From assembly GCA_027296055.1 (NCBI GenBank), contig JAPUJT010000023.1:1-64000 (forward strand): DNA of 64,000 nt, in the 5' to 3' direction. A program made the position numbers and the translations under genes. The stretch comes from Planctomycetota bacterium. GTDB taxonomy: Bacteria; Planctomycetota; JAPUJT01. The notes below the pieces were generated by a model. It did not search any database, had not been told where the DNA came from, and saw only the letters and a list, made by a program, of their open reading frames with translations. Below, piece after piece: positions 36,608 to 46,461 of the stretch; the stretch's first letter is position 1, and each line of letters opens with the position of its first letter.

Positions 36608-38709
36608 CCCGGCTGGGTCCCGCGACCCTCTCCTCGTGCGTAAGGGCTGAACGGCTCATCACCAGCAGTGCGGGCGATGTGAATCGGCTCGGGGAGAGGT
36701 GGGCCCCCTCCTGGCCAGAAGAGGACCGGCTTCGGCCTCCCCCTCAGGAACCGATTCCGCTGGAGGGCCCTGCCCAGGATGGGGCATGTCGCCCGCGCCC
36801 GGATGAATCTCGGGGAAAGACGCGCCAGGTGGGAGACCATACCGCCTACCATCCATTCATAAAGCGCCGGCGTTGGCCTGGGGGCGAAGATCTCCACGAT
36901 GGCCGCCTCCACTACACCGCCCCGGGAGAAGACCCGCCCCAGCGCCCACCCCACCGCCTCCCCCTCCACATCGAACCGGACGGCGAGGTATCTGCCGGCG
37001 CCACCGTCTTTCCTTTCCATCCACTCTTGATGGGAGGGGTCGGGGATCTGAACCGTCCCGTAGCCGAGGGGGCCATCGTAGAGGGTCGTCACCTCGGACC
37101 CTATCTCCTTCACGGGGATCATTCGCCCCGCGCGGGGCGCCTGCCCTGAGGAGCCTCGAAGGGACTGCCCGTTGGGCGGGCGCAGAAGCGTCCGGACCCC
37201 CACGGCGAAGAGACCCGTCCCTAAGGGCGCGGGCAGTCCGGACCGGCGTCGTAGTTCGGCGCCCATCGCGGATCCATCCAGGGGCAGGATGAAGGGATGG
37301 GAAGTGGCGATCACGCGCCAGCCCATTCTGGGCAGGAGTCGGACGGGGGCAGAGGTCCCGACGACGCACAGCACGGGCTCGGGCCTTTCCATGAGGGCCT
37401 GCATCACCGCCGTCCCTAGACCCCCACGACGCCACTCCGGCAGGCAGTACCAATCGAACATCTCGAGACAGGCGGTGGTCCCACCACCGACCCTGTAGAG
37501 TCGCCGCATCCCGGATACTGTCGCCAGGCAATCGTTTCCCCGTCGGGCCACCATGATGGCATCGAGGGACGGACAATCGATGTAACGCCACCGGCCAAAC
37601 ACCTCGCTCCGGGGCCGATCCCACGCCCTCTCGCCTAGCCGGCGCAACGCCGAAACATCATCTGGATGAAAGGGGCTGATCTCGACCTCACGGGAGATAC
37701 CCTCCCGGCCGGATCCACCTGTCGGAGCCGGGGCGCGAATCCGGGCGGGGGTTCGCGCCGCTCTGAACCTCGAGGGGCCTCGGTAGGGCCTCACCCCTCT
37801 CGGACGGCCCACCAGACGGCGGATGAGGCCCGGAATGCCACTCAGCTCGGCGGCTAGCCTGTTGACGGAGCCGTGATCTGCCACCCCCATACCCTTGAGG
37901 TTGTACGGGTCCGTGTCGGGGCCGTTCCAGCCCACGTCGATTCCCCGTGCCGATGAATATCCGGCCTCCTGCACCATCTCGCGGAGGCGTTCGTCCCGAT
38001 CGCCTCCGGGGTAGCTGAAGTGCCGGCAGTCCCGCCCCAGGAGCGTCTCCAGATCCTTCCTCGAGCCGGCCACTTCCTCGCGGCACTCCTCGTCGGTGCA
38101 GGTGGAGAGCATAGGATGCGTCCGCGAGTGTGAACCAAAATCGACGCTCGCCTCCATGGCCACCAGCTCATCGACGCTCAGGGCCTGCCGCTCCGAGGAG
38201 GGGTAATCCTTCTCGGGCGCGAACCCGACGGCCCTCTGGAGCATCTCGAGGCGCCGCGCATGAGGCTGGCGCCCGAGCATCGCCTTGTCGATTCCGGATC
38301 GCATGAACCAGAACTGCCGGAGAGACCCGACGACCCCGCTACACAGGTACAGGATCGGGACGACGCCATACCGGCCGAAGAGAGGATTGAGCTCCACGTT
38401 GCCCCGATGGCCATCATCCAGTGTGAGCACGAGAGGATAGTCCGGAATGTCGTTCCAGTGGCCGTTACGGATGGCGTCGACGAGCCGGTCCAGGGATATG
38501 AACGAGTACCGGTGGGAGAGGTAGTCGAGATGCCTCGCCAGGGTGGCGGGGTCGGGGTCATGGTACCAGATAATGGTAGCCCGCCGCCTGGCGCAGACAC
38601 GGCGGACAGCGGAGGGGAGGCCGCTCAACCGGAGGAGGGCCGCGCCCACCTCCGTGGCGAGGCGTGGAAAGGAGGCCCGGACCGGGCTGCCGAGTTCGTC
38701 GGAATTCAT
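36604..38709 (-). CDS. Fusion: polysaccharide deacetylase (NodB/CE4) plus GNAT-type acyltransferase
   Basis: LVLTLDDGHRGNVEL; DFGSHSRTHPMLSTCTDEE; HFSYPGGDRDERLREMV; then VEISPFHPDDVSALRRLGERAW...LPEWRRGGLGTAVMQALME. Confidence 0.85.
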   Translation of the reverse strand: MNSDELGSPVRASFPRLATEVGAALLRLSGLPSAVRRVCARRRATIIWYHDPDPATLARHLDYLSHRYSFISLDRLVDAIRNGHWNDIPDYPLVLTLDDGHRGNVELNPLFGRYGVVPILYLCSGVVGSLRQFWFMRSGIDKAMLGRQPHARRLEMLQRAVGFAPEKDYPSSERQALSVDELVAMEASVDFGSHSRTHPMLSTCTDEECREEVAGSRKDLETLLGRDCRHFSYPGGDRDERLREMVQEAGYSSARGIDVGWNGPDTDPYNLKGMGVADHGSVNRLAAELSGIPGLIRRLVGRPRGVRPYRGPSRFRAARTPARIRAPAPTGGSGREGISREVEISPFHPDDVSALRRLGERAWDRPRSEVFGRWRYIDCPSLDAIMVARRGNDCLATVSGMRRLYRVGGGTTACLEMFDWYCLPEWRRGGLGTAVMQALMERPEPVLCVVGTSAPVRLLPRMGWRVIATSHPFILPLDGSAMGAELRRRSGLPAPLGTGLFAVGVRTLLRPPNGQSLRGSSGQAPRAGRMIPVKEIGSEVTTLYDGPLGYGTVQIPDPSHQEWMERKDGGAGRYLAVRFDVEGEAVGWALGRVFSRGGVVEAAIVEIFAPRPTPALYEWMVGGMVSHLARLSPRFIRARATCPILGRALQRNRFLRGRPKPVLFWPGGGPPLPEPIHIARTAGDEPFSPYARGEGRGTQPG
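37139..37164. repeat. Third copy (inverted) of the ~25-bp palindromic element, inside the deacetylase-GNAT ORF
   Basis: gcctgccctgaggagcctcgaaggga; reverse complement tcccttcgaggctcctcagggcaggc matches the copy at 33125 with two mismatches. Confidence 0.8.
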
Positions 38710-38894
38710 GGCGCTTGTGGAACATGCAGAATGCCGTACACCAGCGGGACGAGGACCCGCTAGCCGGCGACCTGGAATCTGAAATGCCTTCCCGCTCCGA
38801 TGAACTCCGCCAATCGCTGCCCCGGGAAGCCTGTCAGAATTGAAGGCTGGATGGCGTACTTCCTTGGTCCGTCGGGATTTAAGCGCCCCAATTC

Positions 38895-38923
38895 TTGACA
38901 AAGATCTGAGTGTCTCCCATAAT
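38895..38923 (+). promoter_or_regulatory. Candidate sigma70 promoter
   Basis: TTGACA - AAGATCTGAGTGTCTCC (17 nt) - CATAAT, about 50 bp upstream of ATG 38975. Confidence 0.6.
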
Positions 38924-38974
38924 ATTTTAGCGGATCGAGCTCCCTAAATCCTCCTGGAGGCCAAAGGAACGCCC

Positions 38975-40285
38975 ATGGTCGGCCTGCTTCTCGCGATCCT
39001 TGCCCTGGGGCCCCCCGAGGGGCCTTCCTGGCAGGACGATCAAACTTTGATCCAGCAGACCGCGGCATGGGTTCGTGACGCCACTTCCCGTCGTCCGGAA
39101 CTGGCGGATTCGGCGCGGGAGGATCTCCATTCACTCGATCTCGACGCAGTCCCCGGCCTCGCCGTGCACCTTGGTGATCTCGAAAGTCGGCCGGTCATCG
39201 TCGAGGCGATCGAGACGATTTGCGACCGGGCCCTCACCGAGCTGTCCCGCGACGGCGATGAAGCGGTGACCCTGGAGGAAAGGGAGCGCATGGAGTCGTC
39301 GATGCTCCGCGCGGGTCCCCTCGCCGCATCATCGCTGATGAAAGCGATCCATTTCGGACAGACGAAGGAGCGGGAGACGGCGATGAATATTTGGTCCCAT
39401 CTCAAGGATTCCGTCGTCCTTGACGATTCCGGATGGGATCAGCTCATGCGAACCCTGCCGCTTTCCGCGCCCATCGTTCTCGACCTGGCCCGGAAAGAAG
39501 ATACCTCCGCCCGAGCGACCCTTCTGATGCGCGAGGCGTCGGATCTCGAGATCGAAAGACTCTCCTCGCCCGATTGGGGCGTCCGCGAGAGGGCGGCGGA
39601 AGCCCTATTCCTGTTGGGGGATGTCGCCGAGCCTGCTCTCGGAGAAGCGGCTTCATCCCGCGACGCGCACCTCGCCTTCACGGCCGGAAGGCTCTATCAG
39701 CAGATTCGTTGGAAGGTCGGAACATCCCTGGCCCACCGACTGGGGCATCGGCTGGAGGGGTACGAGAAACTGGACTGGCGGGACCGGAGGGCCATGATCT
39801 ACCGGATCGCCCGACTCGGCCGCTCGGAGGCGATCCCGCCTCTCCGAAAGATCCTCGAGGTCGAAAGGAGCGAGGCCGTCCGGATCTCCGCGGCGGAGAG
39901 CCTTGCCGTTCTTCGAGATCGCGAAGGGATCAACTACCTGAAACTGCTCAACCTGCATTCGCGCTTCCTGACACCGAGAGTGACGGTCGGGATATACATT
40001 GACCAGGGGCTTCGATACCTTCGAGAGGACGACTATCCCGAGGCGGAGAAGGAGTTCCTCAAGGCCCTGGAGATCGACCCCCTCAACAAACTGGCCCACT
40101 ACAACCTGGCCTGCACCTACTCGCTATGGGGTAAGACAGACGAGGCCCTTCGAAGCCTGGGCCTCGCCCTCGAGAACGGTTTCAGGAAGTTCCGGCACAT
40201 GGAGAAGGACGAGGACCTGGATCCGATCCGGGACGACGAGAGGTACAAGGAACTGCTGGACAGATTCCAGTCTGGCAGTAAGTAG
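38975..40285 (+). CDS. Exported HEAT-repeat/TPR protein
   Basis: Signal-like N-terminus MVGLLLAILALGPPEGPSWQ; HEAT-like LSSPDWGVRERAAEALFLLGDVAEPAL; TPR YPEAEKEFLKALEIDPLNKLAHYNLACTYSLWG. Confidence 0.75.
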   Translation: MVGLLLAILALGPPEGPSWQDDQTLIQQTAAWVRDATSRRPELADSAREDLHSLDLDAVPGLAVHLGDLESRPVIVEAIETICDRALTELSRDGDEAVTLEERERMESSMLRAGPLAASSLMKAIHFGQTKERETAMNIWSHLKDSVVLDDSGWDQLMRTLPLSAPIVLDLARKEDTSARATLLMREASDLEIERLSSPDWGVRERAAEALFLLGDVAEPALGEAASSRDAHLAFTAGRLYQQIRWKVGTSLAHRLGHRLEGYEKLDWRDRRAMIYRIARLGRSEAIPPLRKILEVERSEAVRISAAESLAVLRDREGINYLKLLNLHSRFLTPRVTVGIYIDQGLRYLREDDYPEAEKEFLKALEIDPLNKLAHYNLACTYSLWGKTDEALRSLGLALENGFRKFRHMEKDEDLDPIRDDERYKELLDRFQSGSK

Positions 40286-40352
40286 CGCTGAGGCCGATCC
40301 GGATTCTGTGAACCGGACCTGGCACGATTGCCCGAACCGCCGGGGGGTGGGG

Positions 40353-42926
40353 ATGAGCGACCGAGAGATCCGTGACGGACAGCCGGAAGGCGCCATGAAC
40401 AGCAACCTCAACATCATGGATCTGTCCAACATCCTCCACTCTCTGGGTTCGTCCCGGAGGACGGGCACCCTGAAGGTAGAGGGGCCGGAGGGGGCGCAGA
40501 AGTGGGTCTACTTCGATCAGGGGTTGGTGGTCCATATCCATGTCGACGGGGAAAACGATATCATCGGCACCGCATTGTTCCGCGCCTACAAGATCGATGA
40601 AGAAGCGTTGGGCAGAGCCCGGGGGGCCGCCGAGGCGGACGGAGCGGGGATCGGAGAGTTTTTCATCGAAGAGGGCTGGGTCTCTGTGGAGGAGATCACC
40701 GATGCCCTGGGACGCCAGACCTCGGAGGAGATGTGCGAGATCTTCACCTGGCCTGACATCACCTGCGAGTTCTACGAAGGGGGGCCGCTCGAAGATGTCT
40801 TCACCTGGGAGGAGCTCGTCTATCCCCTGACGATGAACCCGGACCTGCTCGTGATCGAGTCGGCCCGCCGACAGGACGAGTGGACGTCGATCGCCCGCGT
40901 GATCCCGTCCGCCAGGGACGTCTACACCGCCACGCCAAAATCGTTCACCTACATGAACTCGGAGGACGAGGAGACGATGCCGGAGCGTGAGCTCCTGGGC
41001 TGGATCGATGGCGTCCTCGACGTCGAGGAGGTCATCGAGCGAGCCCGCCTCAGCCGCTTCCAGGCGCTCAAGGTGATGGCCCAGCTGGCCGAGGAGGGGG
41101 CGATCGAGCCGATCCTTCCTCTTCAGCTCATCCAGCTAGCCTTCGATCTCTCGAAGGAAGGAAACGTCAAGAAATGCCTGCGCCTCTACGAGCGCGCCGA
41201 GGAGCTTGGCGTAGATCAGTGGGACCTCTCGAGTCGGATCGCCCGCGCCTACGAGACCATGGGGGACAACGTTCGCGCGGCAAAGAGCTATCTCGACTTC
41301 GCGCAGCGCTGTCTCGGGCAGAGGCGCTACGACGAGGCGATCCACACGCTGCAGAAGGTCATCGTGCTCCAGCCGAACAACTTCGGCGTGCACGAGAAAC
41401 TGGTCAACCTCCTGATGGAGCAGGATCGGAGGGAGGAGGCCCTGCGCGAGCTCTCCAAGCTGATCGGCAAGCTGGAGCAGGAGGGAAGCACCGATCGCTT
41501 GATCCGAGCGTGGCAGAAGGTCGTCCTCCTCGCGCCGGACAATCTCGATGCCTATGGAAACCTCGCGACTCTCTACCAGGCGGCCGGCCTCACCGCCCAG
41601 GCGATGGTCGAGTTCGACGGCCTCGCTCGGAAGATGATGGAAGATGGTCGCCCGGACGATGCGATCCAGGTCTATCGCCAGATCCTCCAGATCGATCCGG
41701 AATCCCAGGAGTCGAGGATGAGGCTGGCCACGGTCCTCACGGAACTGGGTAGAAACACAGAAGCGGTGAAGGAGCTGATCGATCTCTCCCGGTACCTCTC
41801 ACTAAACGAGGAGGAGAATCGGGACGGCCTCATAGAGGTCCACGAGAGGATCGCGACCCTCGAGCCGGACAACAAGGACTCTCGCGAGTGGCTGGCCAAC
41901 GCCTACGCCGACCGTTCGGATTCGGACAAGGCGGTCGCGCACTTCCGAGGAATCGCCCAGTCGCTTCATCGCGCGGGCAAGCTCCGGGACGCTATTTCCC
42001 CCCTCCAGCGAATCGTCGAGCTCCGTCCGACGGAGAAGCGAGGAAGGAAGGAACTGGCGCGCGCCTACTGCGATATCGGGGAGACGGCGACGGCGGCGCA
42101 GGTCCTGCACACCCTGGCGGATCAAATACGGAACAAGAAAAACCCCCGCGCCTGCTTCGAGATCTACGAGGAGATTTTGCGGATCTCACCCTTCGATCTT
42201 CGTACGCACAAGGGTCTGGCCGAGCTCTACCTGAGTGAGAAGTCGAACGAGCGGGCACTGGGCAAGTATCTGATGATTGCAAAGATGTGCAATCATGCAG
42301 GTCTCCACGACGAGGCAGAGGAAGTGTTGAAGAAGGCGGCGGGGCTTGACTCCGACAACCCGGAGATCTCCTGGGAGATGGCCGAGGTCCTGCGCGCAGA
42401 CGGTCGCAACCTGGAGGCGGCGCGTCAGCTGATAAAATTTGCCCGTGGCGAGATCGAGAGGAAGAACTTCGGTCGGGCGCAGGAGGCGTGCGACCGGATT
42501 CGACAGATCGATCCCGAGAATACCGAAGTCGAGATCATACTGAAGGACCTCTCTTCCCGGGACGCGATGCTTGCCGGGAGATTGAACCTGCAGCCCACCG
42601 GACTCTCCGAGCCGGCCCCCTGGGACCCTGCCACGACCATACCCACAGCCCCGGTCAGGCCGGCCAAGACGGCGCCGAGTGGCCCGGTGCGCACCGGGGG
42701 ATCGGTCGCCGGGATCGCGGCGAAGATGCGATCCCTCAGTCGTCCGGCAGCCCAGCCGGCCGACAGGCCTCAGTTCAAGGAGGGAGATGGAGCGCCCGCC
42801 GCCAAGAAATCCTCGAAGGTCTCCTCCCCCGCCGAGAAGCTCCGCGCCATGAAGACGAAGCCCGATGCTGACTCGCCAGTGCCCGCCGCCGCCTCGACGG
42901 AGGATCAGGGCCGCGCCAAAGGTTGA
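40353..42926 (+). CDS. DUF4388 (PatA N-terminal-like) domain plus TPR-repeat protein
   Basis: NIMDLSNILHSLGSSRRTGTLKVEGPEGAQKWVYFDQGLVVHIHVDGENDIIGTALF; many TPRs (DAIQVYRQILQIDPESQESRMRLATVLTELG). Confidence 0.85.
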   Translation: MSDREIRDGQPEGAMNSNLNIMDLSNILHSLGSSRRTGTLKVEGPEGAQKWVYFDQGLVVHIHVDGENDIIGTALFRAYKIDEEALGRARGAAEADGAGIGEFFIEEGWVSVEEITDALGRQTSEEMCEIFTWPDITCEFYEGGPLEDVFTWEELVYPLTMNPDLLVIESARRQDEWTSIARVIPSARDVYTATPKSFTYMNSEDEETMPERELLGWIDGVLDVEEVIERARLSRFQALKVMAQLAEEGAIEPILPLQLIQLAFDLSKEGNVKKCLRLYERAEELGVDQWDLSSRIARAYETMGDNVRAAKSYLDFAQRCLGQRRYDEAIHTLQKVIVLQPNNFGVHEKLVNLLMEQDRREEALRELSKLIGKLEQEGSTDRLIRAWQKVVLLAPDNLDAYGNLATLYQAAGLTAQAMVEFDGLARKMMEDGRPDDAIQVYRQILQIDPESQESRMRLATVLTELGRNTEAVKELIDLSRYLSLNEEENRDGLIEVHERIATLEPDNKDSREWLANAYADRSDSDKAVAHFRGIAQSLHRAGKLRDAISPLQRIVELRPTEKRGRKELARAYCDIGETATAAQVLHTLADQIRNKKNPRACFEIYEEILRISPFDLRTHKGLAELYLSEKSNERALGKYLMIAKMCNHAGLHDEAEEVLKKAAGLDSDNPEISWEMAEVLRADGRNLEAARQLIKFARGEIERKNFGRAQEACDRIRQIDPENTEVEIILKDLSSRDAMLAGRLNLQPTGLSEPAPWDPATTIPTAPVRPAKTAPSGPVRTGGSVAGIAAKMRSLSRPAAQPADRPQFKEGDGAPAAKKSSKVSSPAEKLRAMKTKPDADSPVPAAASTEDQGRAKG

Positions 42927-43005
42927 TCTCGGCCCGATCTGAGGGAATAATCTGAATTGTCCAAGGGTCGGGCCTTCTATCCGTTCGAATCGTCGAGGAG
43001 GTGCC

Positions 43006-44514
43006 ATGGCAAGTACTGTGAGGAAGGTGGGGCTTCCGATCGCTCTGTTCGTCTGCTTCCTGGTCGTATCGAGTTGTGACGATAGCGCGACCGAGCTCGA
43101 CTCGATCGCTGTCGATCCCCTTCCCGCGCCGGATACGTTTTTTCCGACGTCGACCCTGGATCGGGACGACGGAGGTGGCGCCGACTTCCTGAATCCCCCG
43201 CGGGACAATTTCACGCAGACTACCCTGCTCACGGGCAAGGTCCTCATCGCCGGCGGCACATCCAGCGGCGCCGCTCTCGATCAGGCGCTGCTATACGATC
43301 AGCTTGCCGCTGAGTTCTTCCTCACGAGCTCTCTGGCCGTCGCCCGACGAGGGCATACCGCCACGCTAACCTCAGCCGGTGACGTCGTCGTTGTGGGCGG
43401 CATCGGGGTCGGCGGCGAGCCCCTCGCTTCGGTGGAGATCTACCGGCCCTCCCTGGGGACATGGCAGATTCTGCAAGGGATGCGGGACGCTCGCTTCGGA
43501 CACACTGTCACTCGCCTTTCGGGGGGCGATCTCCTGGTGGCCGGCGGCGTGACCTCCTCCTTCGGGACCGTCACCGATACATGCGAGATACTCGACGTGA
43601 GTACACTCCTCCTCTCGGACGCGACTCCCATCCAGGCGGGACCGGGATCGATGTTCGGTTCGCCCAGGGCCTTCCATACCGCAACCTCCGTCCCCATCCA
43701 GGCCTCTCCCCCATTGGGTGGCGCGGGCCCCTGCGCTCCGGGAAACTTCGAGTACGTCGTCATCTTCGTAGGCGGGCTTACGGGGTCCCCCGGAGGACCG
43801 GCGGCCGCGCTGGCAGCCACGGTGGCCGTGTTCTATCCAGGGGAGACAACTCCTGGCCCGGGGGGCGTCGATGTGCCAGGCCGGTGGGAGACGATGATCG
43901 TCGGAGGCGCAGCAATTCGACGCTGGGGACATCAGGCGATGATGGTGGAGTGTGCGCCGCAGGCGAGCCCCCCTTTCGCAAGCGTGTTGCTCGTGGGGGG
44001 CATCGGCGCCTTCACCCCGGCTCTGGGTGCGCTGACCTCGGGGTCGCCCGGTCAGAGCGTCCTCGAGGACAGTGAATTCCCCGCCTTCTCCTACGCGAAG
44101 CTCGAGGTCGCCACCGAGACCCTGAGCGCGCCGGGGGCGCCGACCGGCACGATCGTGGGAGGCGGCTCGATCGGCGACCCGACGATTGATCCGATTTTCG
44201 TCGGTGGCGGGGGATCGCGGGCCATCTTTCATGAGGGATCCAAGCTCGTCCTGTTCCTGGGCGGCAATACCTACGACCGCCTCTCCAACCTTCGCGCCCC
44301 CCATAGCTCGAACGCCTATCTGATCGACCCCGAGCTACTCGCACATGCGCCATCCATCTCGTCGATGTCCGTGGGTCGTTCCTTCTGCGGGCTCTCCCTG
44401 CTGCCCGGGCCCGACGAGGCCATCGGCACCGCCGACGATACCGTGCTGGTCGTGGGGGGAGAATTTGCCTCGACCGGCGAGTCGGCAACAGCGGAAGAGT
44501 ATGCCTTTCCGTGA
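43006..44514 (+). CDS. Kelch-like beta-propeller lipoprotein 1
   Basis: Lipobox LVVSSCDDS; blades ARRGHTATLTSAGDVVVVGG, ARFGHTVTRLSGGDLLVAGG. Confidence 0.75.
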   Translation: MASTVRKVGLPIALFVCFLVVSSCDDSATELDSIAVDPLPAPDTFFPTSTLDRDDGGGADFLNPPRDNFTQTTLLTGKVLIAGGTSSGAALDQALLYDQLAAEFFLTSSLAVARRGHTATLTSAGDVVVVGGIGVGGEPLASVEIYRPSLGTWQILQGMRDARFGHTVTRLSGGDLLVAGGVTSSFGTVTDTCEILDVSTLLLSDATPIQAGPGSMFGSPRAFHTATSVPIQASPPLGGAGPCAPGNFEYVVIFVGGLTGSPGGPAAALAATVAVFYPGETTPGPGGVDVPGRWETMIVGGAAIRRWGHQAMMVECAPQASPPFASVLLVGGIGAFTPALGALTSGSPGQSVLEDSEFPAFSYAKLEVATETLSAPGAPTGTIVGGGSIGDPTIDPIFVGGGGSRAIFHEGSKLVLFLGGNTYDRLSNLRAPHSSNAYLIDPELLAHAPSISSMSVGRSFCGLSLLPGPDEAIGTADDTVLVVGGEFASTGESATAEEYAFP

Positions 44515-44617
44515 TTTGCGGTAGCGTAAAGCCAGTTTTGCATTGTCAAGTTCACTTGCGCCATGCCCTTCGACTGGTGAGCCGCGAAACCGGCCCTGGG
44601 GGGCCTGCGGGTCTTGC

Positions 44618-44646
44618 TTGTCGAATGGGCGAGTCGGCACTATAAT
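44618..44646 (+). promoter_or_regulatory. Candidate promoter for kelch-like lipoprotein 2
   Basis: TTGTCG - 17 nt - TATAAT upstream of ATG 44707. Confidence 0.5.
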
Positions 44647-44706
44647 TGCCATTCTTATATCAAGGTGGATTTGTGAATTCTTCGAGGCCATGCAAGGAGA
44701 GAGGCG

Positions 44707-46296
44707 ATGAGGAACTCGTGGATCGGGCTCGGAGCCGTTGCGGCTGTGGCTCTTGCAATAACAGCCTGCGGCGGCTCGAACGCCGGTAGCGGGAGTCGGC
44801 AGGGGGTGCCCGGAATTCCGGGGACCCAGGGATTTCAGGTCCCGGCGCTGCCGCCCGACACCTTCACCCGGATCGATACCCTGACTGCACGAAACCCCAC
44901 CCTCCAGACCCCGTTCCTGTCACAGTCCAAAGACTCGATGACGGCCACGACACTCAGCACCGGGCTCGTGGTGATCATCGGTGGATCGGCGGGAGGCAGC
45001 ACGGCGCTCCAGGACACGGAGATCTACGACCAGCGCTCTGCGGAGTTCTCCGCGAGCGGTCTCATGGGAAACGGGAGGAGGCACCACACGGCCACTCTCA
45101 CTTCCGCGGGTACCATCGTGATCATTGGCGGCGTGACCGGGGGCAGCTTCGACCCTCAGCCGCTTCAGTCCGCCGAGGTCTGGCACTCCTCCACGGGAAT
45201 GTACACCGTCGTCCAGCAGATGACCAAGCCGCGGGTGGGCCACACGGCGACGGCGCTCGCCAGCGGAGAGATTCTGGTAGCCGGTGGCTTCACTGACAAT
45301 ATGGGCATGAAGGTGACGGAATCGGTCGAGACCCTGAACCTGTCGAACAGCCTCTGGCGGAAGCATACGCCTCTGCAGGCTACTTCGAGCATCGGCGGGA
45401 CCCCGCGGGCCTACCACACCGCCACGCTCATCCCAGGACGGAATGGGATGATCGGGGATGGGGACGACCTCCTCATCATCATAGGCGGCGTCCTGGGGGA
45501 TCGCGGCACCAAGGACATCACGAGCATCACGAACAGCGTCCTGGTCTACTACCCGAACGATACGACCCAGCTCATGAGCGGCCAGAGCCTGCCGGGGGCC
45601 TGGAGATCGCTGGGTATCATCAACGGCAGCTCCGAGCCCGCCCGGCTCGGACATAAGACGTTCTTCATCGGAAACACGACCAACGATATCAGCCAGGTCG
45701 TCTTCCTCGGCGGGCTCGTCGGCTCTGTCGGTACCCGAATGGGCGGGATGGCGGCCAACTCGGCGGGCTTCAGCATCATAGAGGACAGCTGGCCGCCTCT
45801 CGGACTTTCGTTGGCCGTTCTCGATATCGACAACACGACGTTGATCGGGTTGACGACGCCGCCGAAGGGAGAGATCAACCAGGTCCACCCGCTTGGCACG
45901 TGCTGCCAGCCCTTCGTCGGCGGCATCGGGGCAAATGCGGTGTTCTCGCGCGCGCGCCTCGCGATCATCTACTCCGGAGGAAACACGTACGCATCGCCCC
46001 CTCCGACCCGGGTGGGCTACAACCGGGACGCGCTGCTCATCACCATGTCCAGGAACATCTTGGATTACATCACGATCGACACCCCCGTCGGTTGTTTGGC
46101 GCCAGGATGCCCGCCCTTTGTGATCGCCACGAGCGCCGGCCAGATGGGCGATCTCCGCTCGTGGCACGCGGGCGCCTTGCTGCCGGGAGCCGACGGCCTC
46201 CTGGACACGCCGGATGACACGGTCCTCGTCGTCGGGGGCGAGCAAAGTCCGGCGGGCGAGTCGACCACGGGGGACGAGTACACCTTCACCCCCTAA
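44707..46296 (+). CDS. Kelch-like beta-propeller lipoprotein 2
   Basis: Lipobox LAITACGGS; GRRHHTATLTSAGTIVIIGG, PRVGHTATALASGEILVAGG. Confidence 0.75.
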   Translation: MRNSWIGLGAVAAVALAITACGGSNAGSGSRQGVPGIPGTQGFQVPALPPDTFTRIDTLTARNPTLQTPFLSQSKDSMTATTLSTGLVVIIGGSAGGSTALQDTEIYDQRSAEFSASGLMGNGRRHHTATLTSAGTIVIIGGVTGGSFDPQPLQSAEVWHSSTGMYTVVQQMTKPRVGHTATALASGEILVAGGFTDNMGMKVTESVETLNLSNSLWRKHTPLQATSSIGGTPRAYHTATLIPGRNGMIGDGDDLLIIIGGVLGDRGTKDITSITNSVLVYYPNDTTQLMSGQSLPGAWRSLGIINGSSEPARLGHKTFFIGNTTNDISQVVFLGGLVGSVGTRMGGMAANSAGFSIIEDSWPPLGLSLAVLDIDNTTLIGLTTPPKGEINQVHPLGTCCQPFVGGIGANAVFSRARLAIIYSGGNTYASPPPTRVGYNRDALLITMSRNILDYITIDTPVGCLAPGCPPFVIATSAGQMGDLRSWHAGALLPGADGLLDTPDDTVLVVGGEQSPAGESTTGDEYTFTP

Positions 46297-46326
46297 GGTG
46301 ACGGTTAACGACTATCGAGATCCTCC

Positions 46327-46356
46327 GAGGCAGGGTTCCACCCGGGACCCTGCCTC
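46327..46356. other. Perfect 10-bp inverted repeat (hairpin) between kelch genes 2 and 3
   Basis: GAGGCAGGGT-tccacccggg-ACCCTGCCTC; no clear U-tract. Confidence 0.7.
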
Positions 46357-46461
46357 ACTCGATCTGGGCGGACTGGAGTGGATTCTGACGCTTTCTTGAC
46401 GAGGCCCCCTTTGTGGCCTACCCTATAGGGGTTACGGAGAGGGAAGGGGAAGGGAGTAAGG

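Noticed and set aside
42927-43005. Possible promoter before kelch-like gene 1
   Set aside because: No convincing -35/-10 pair could be identified by eye.
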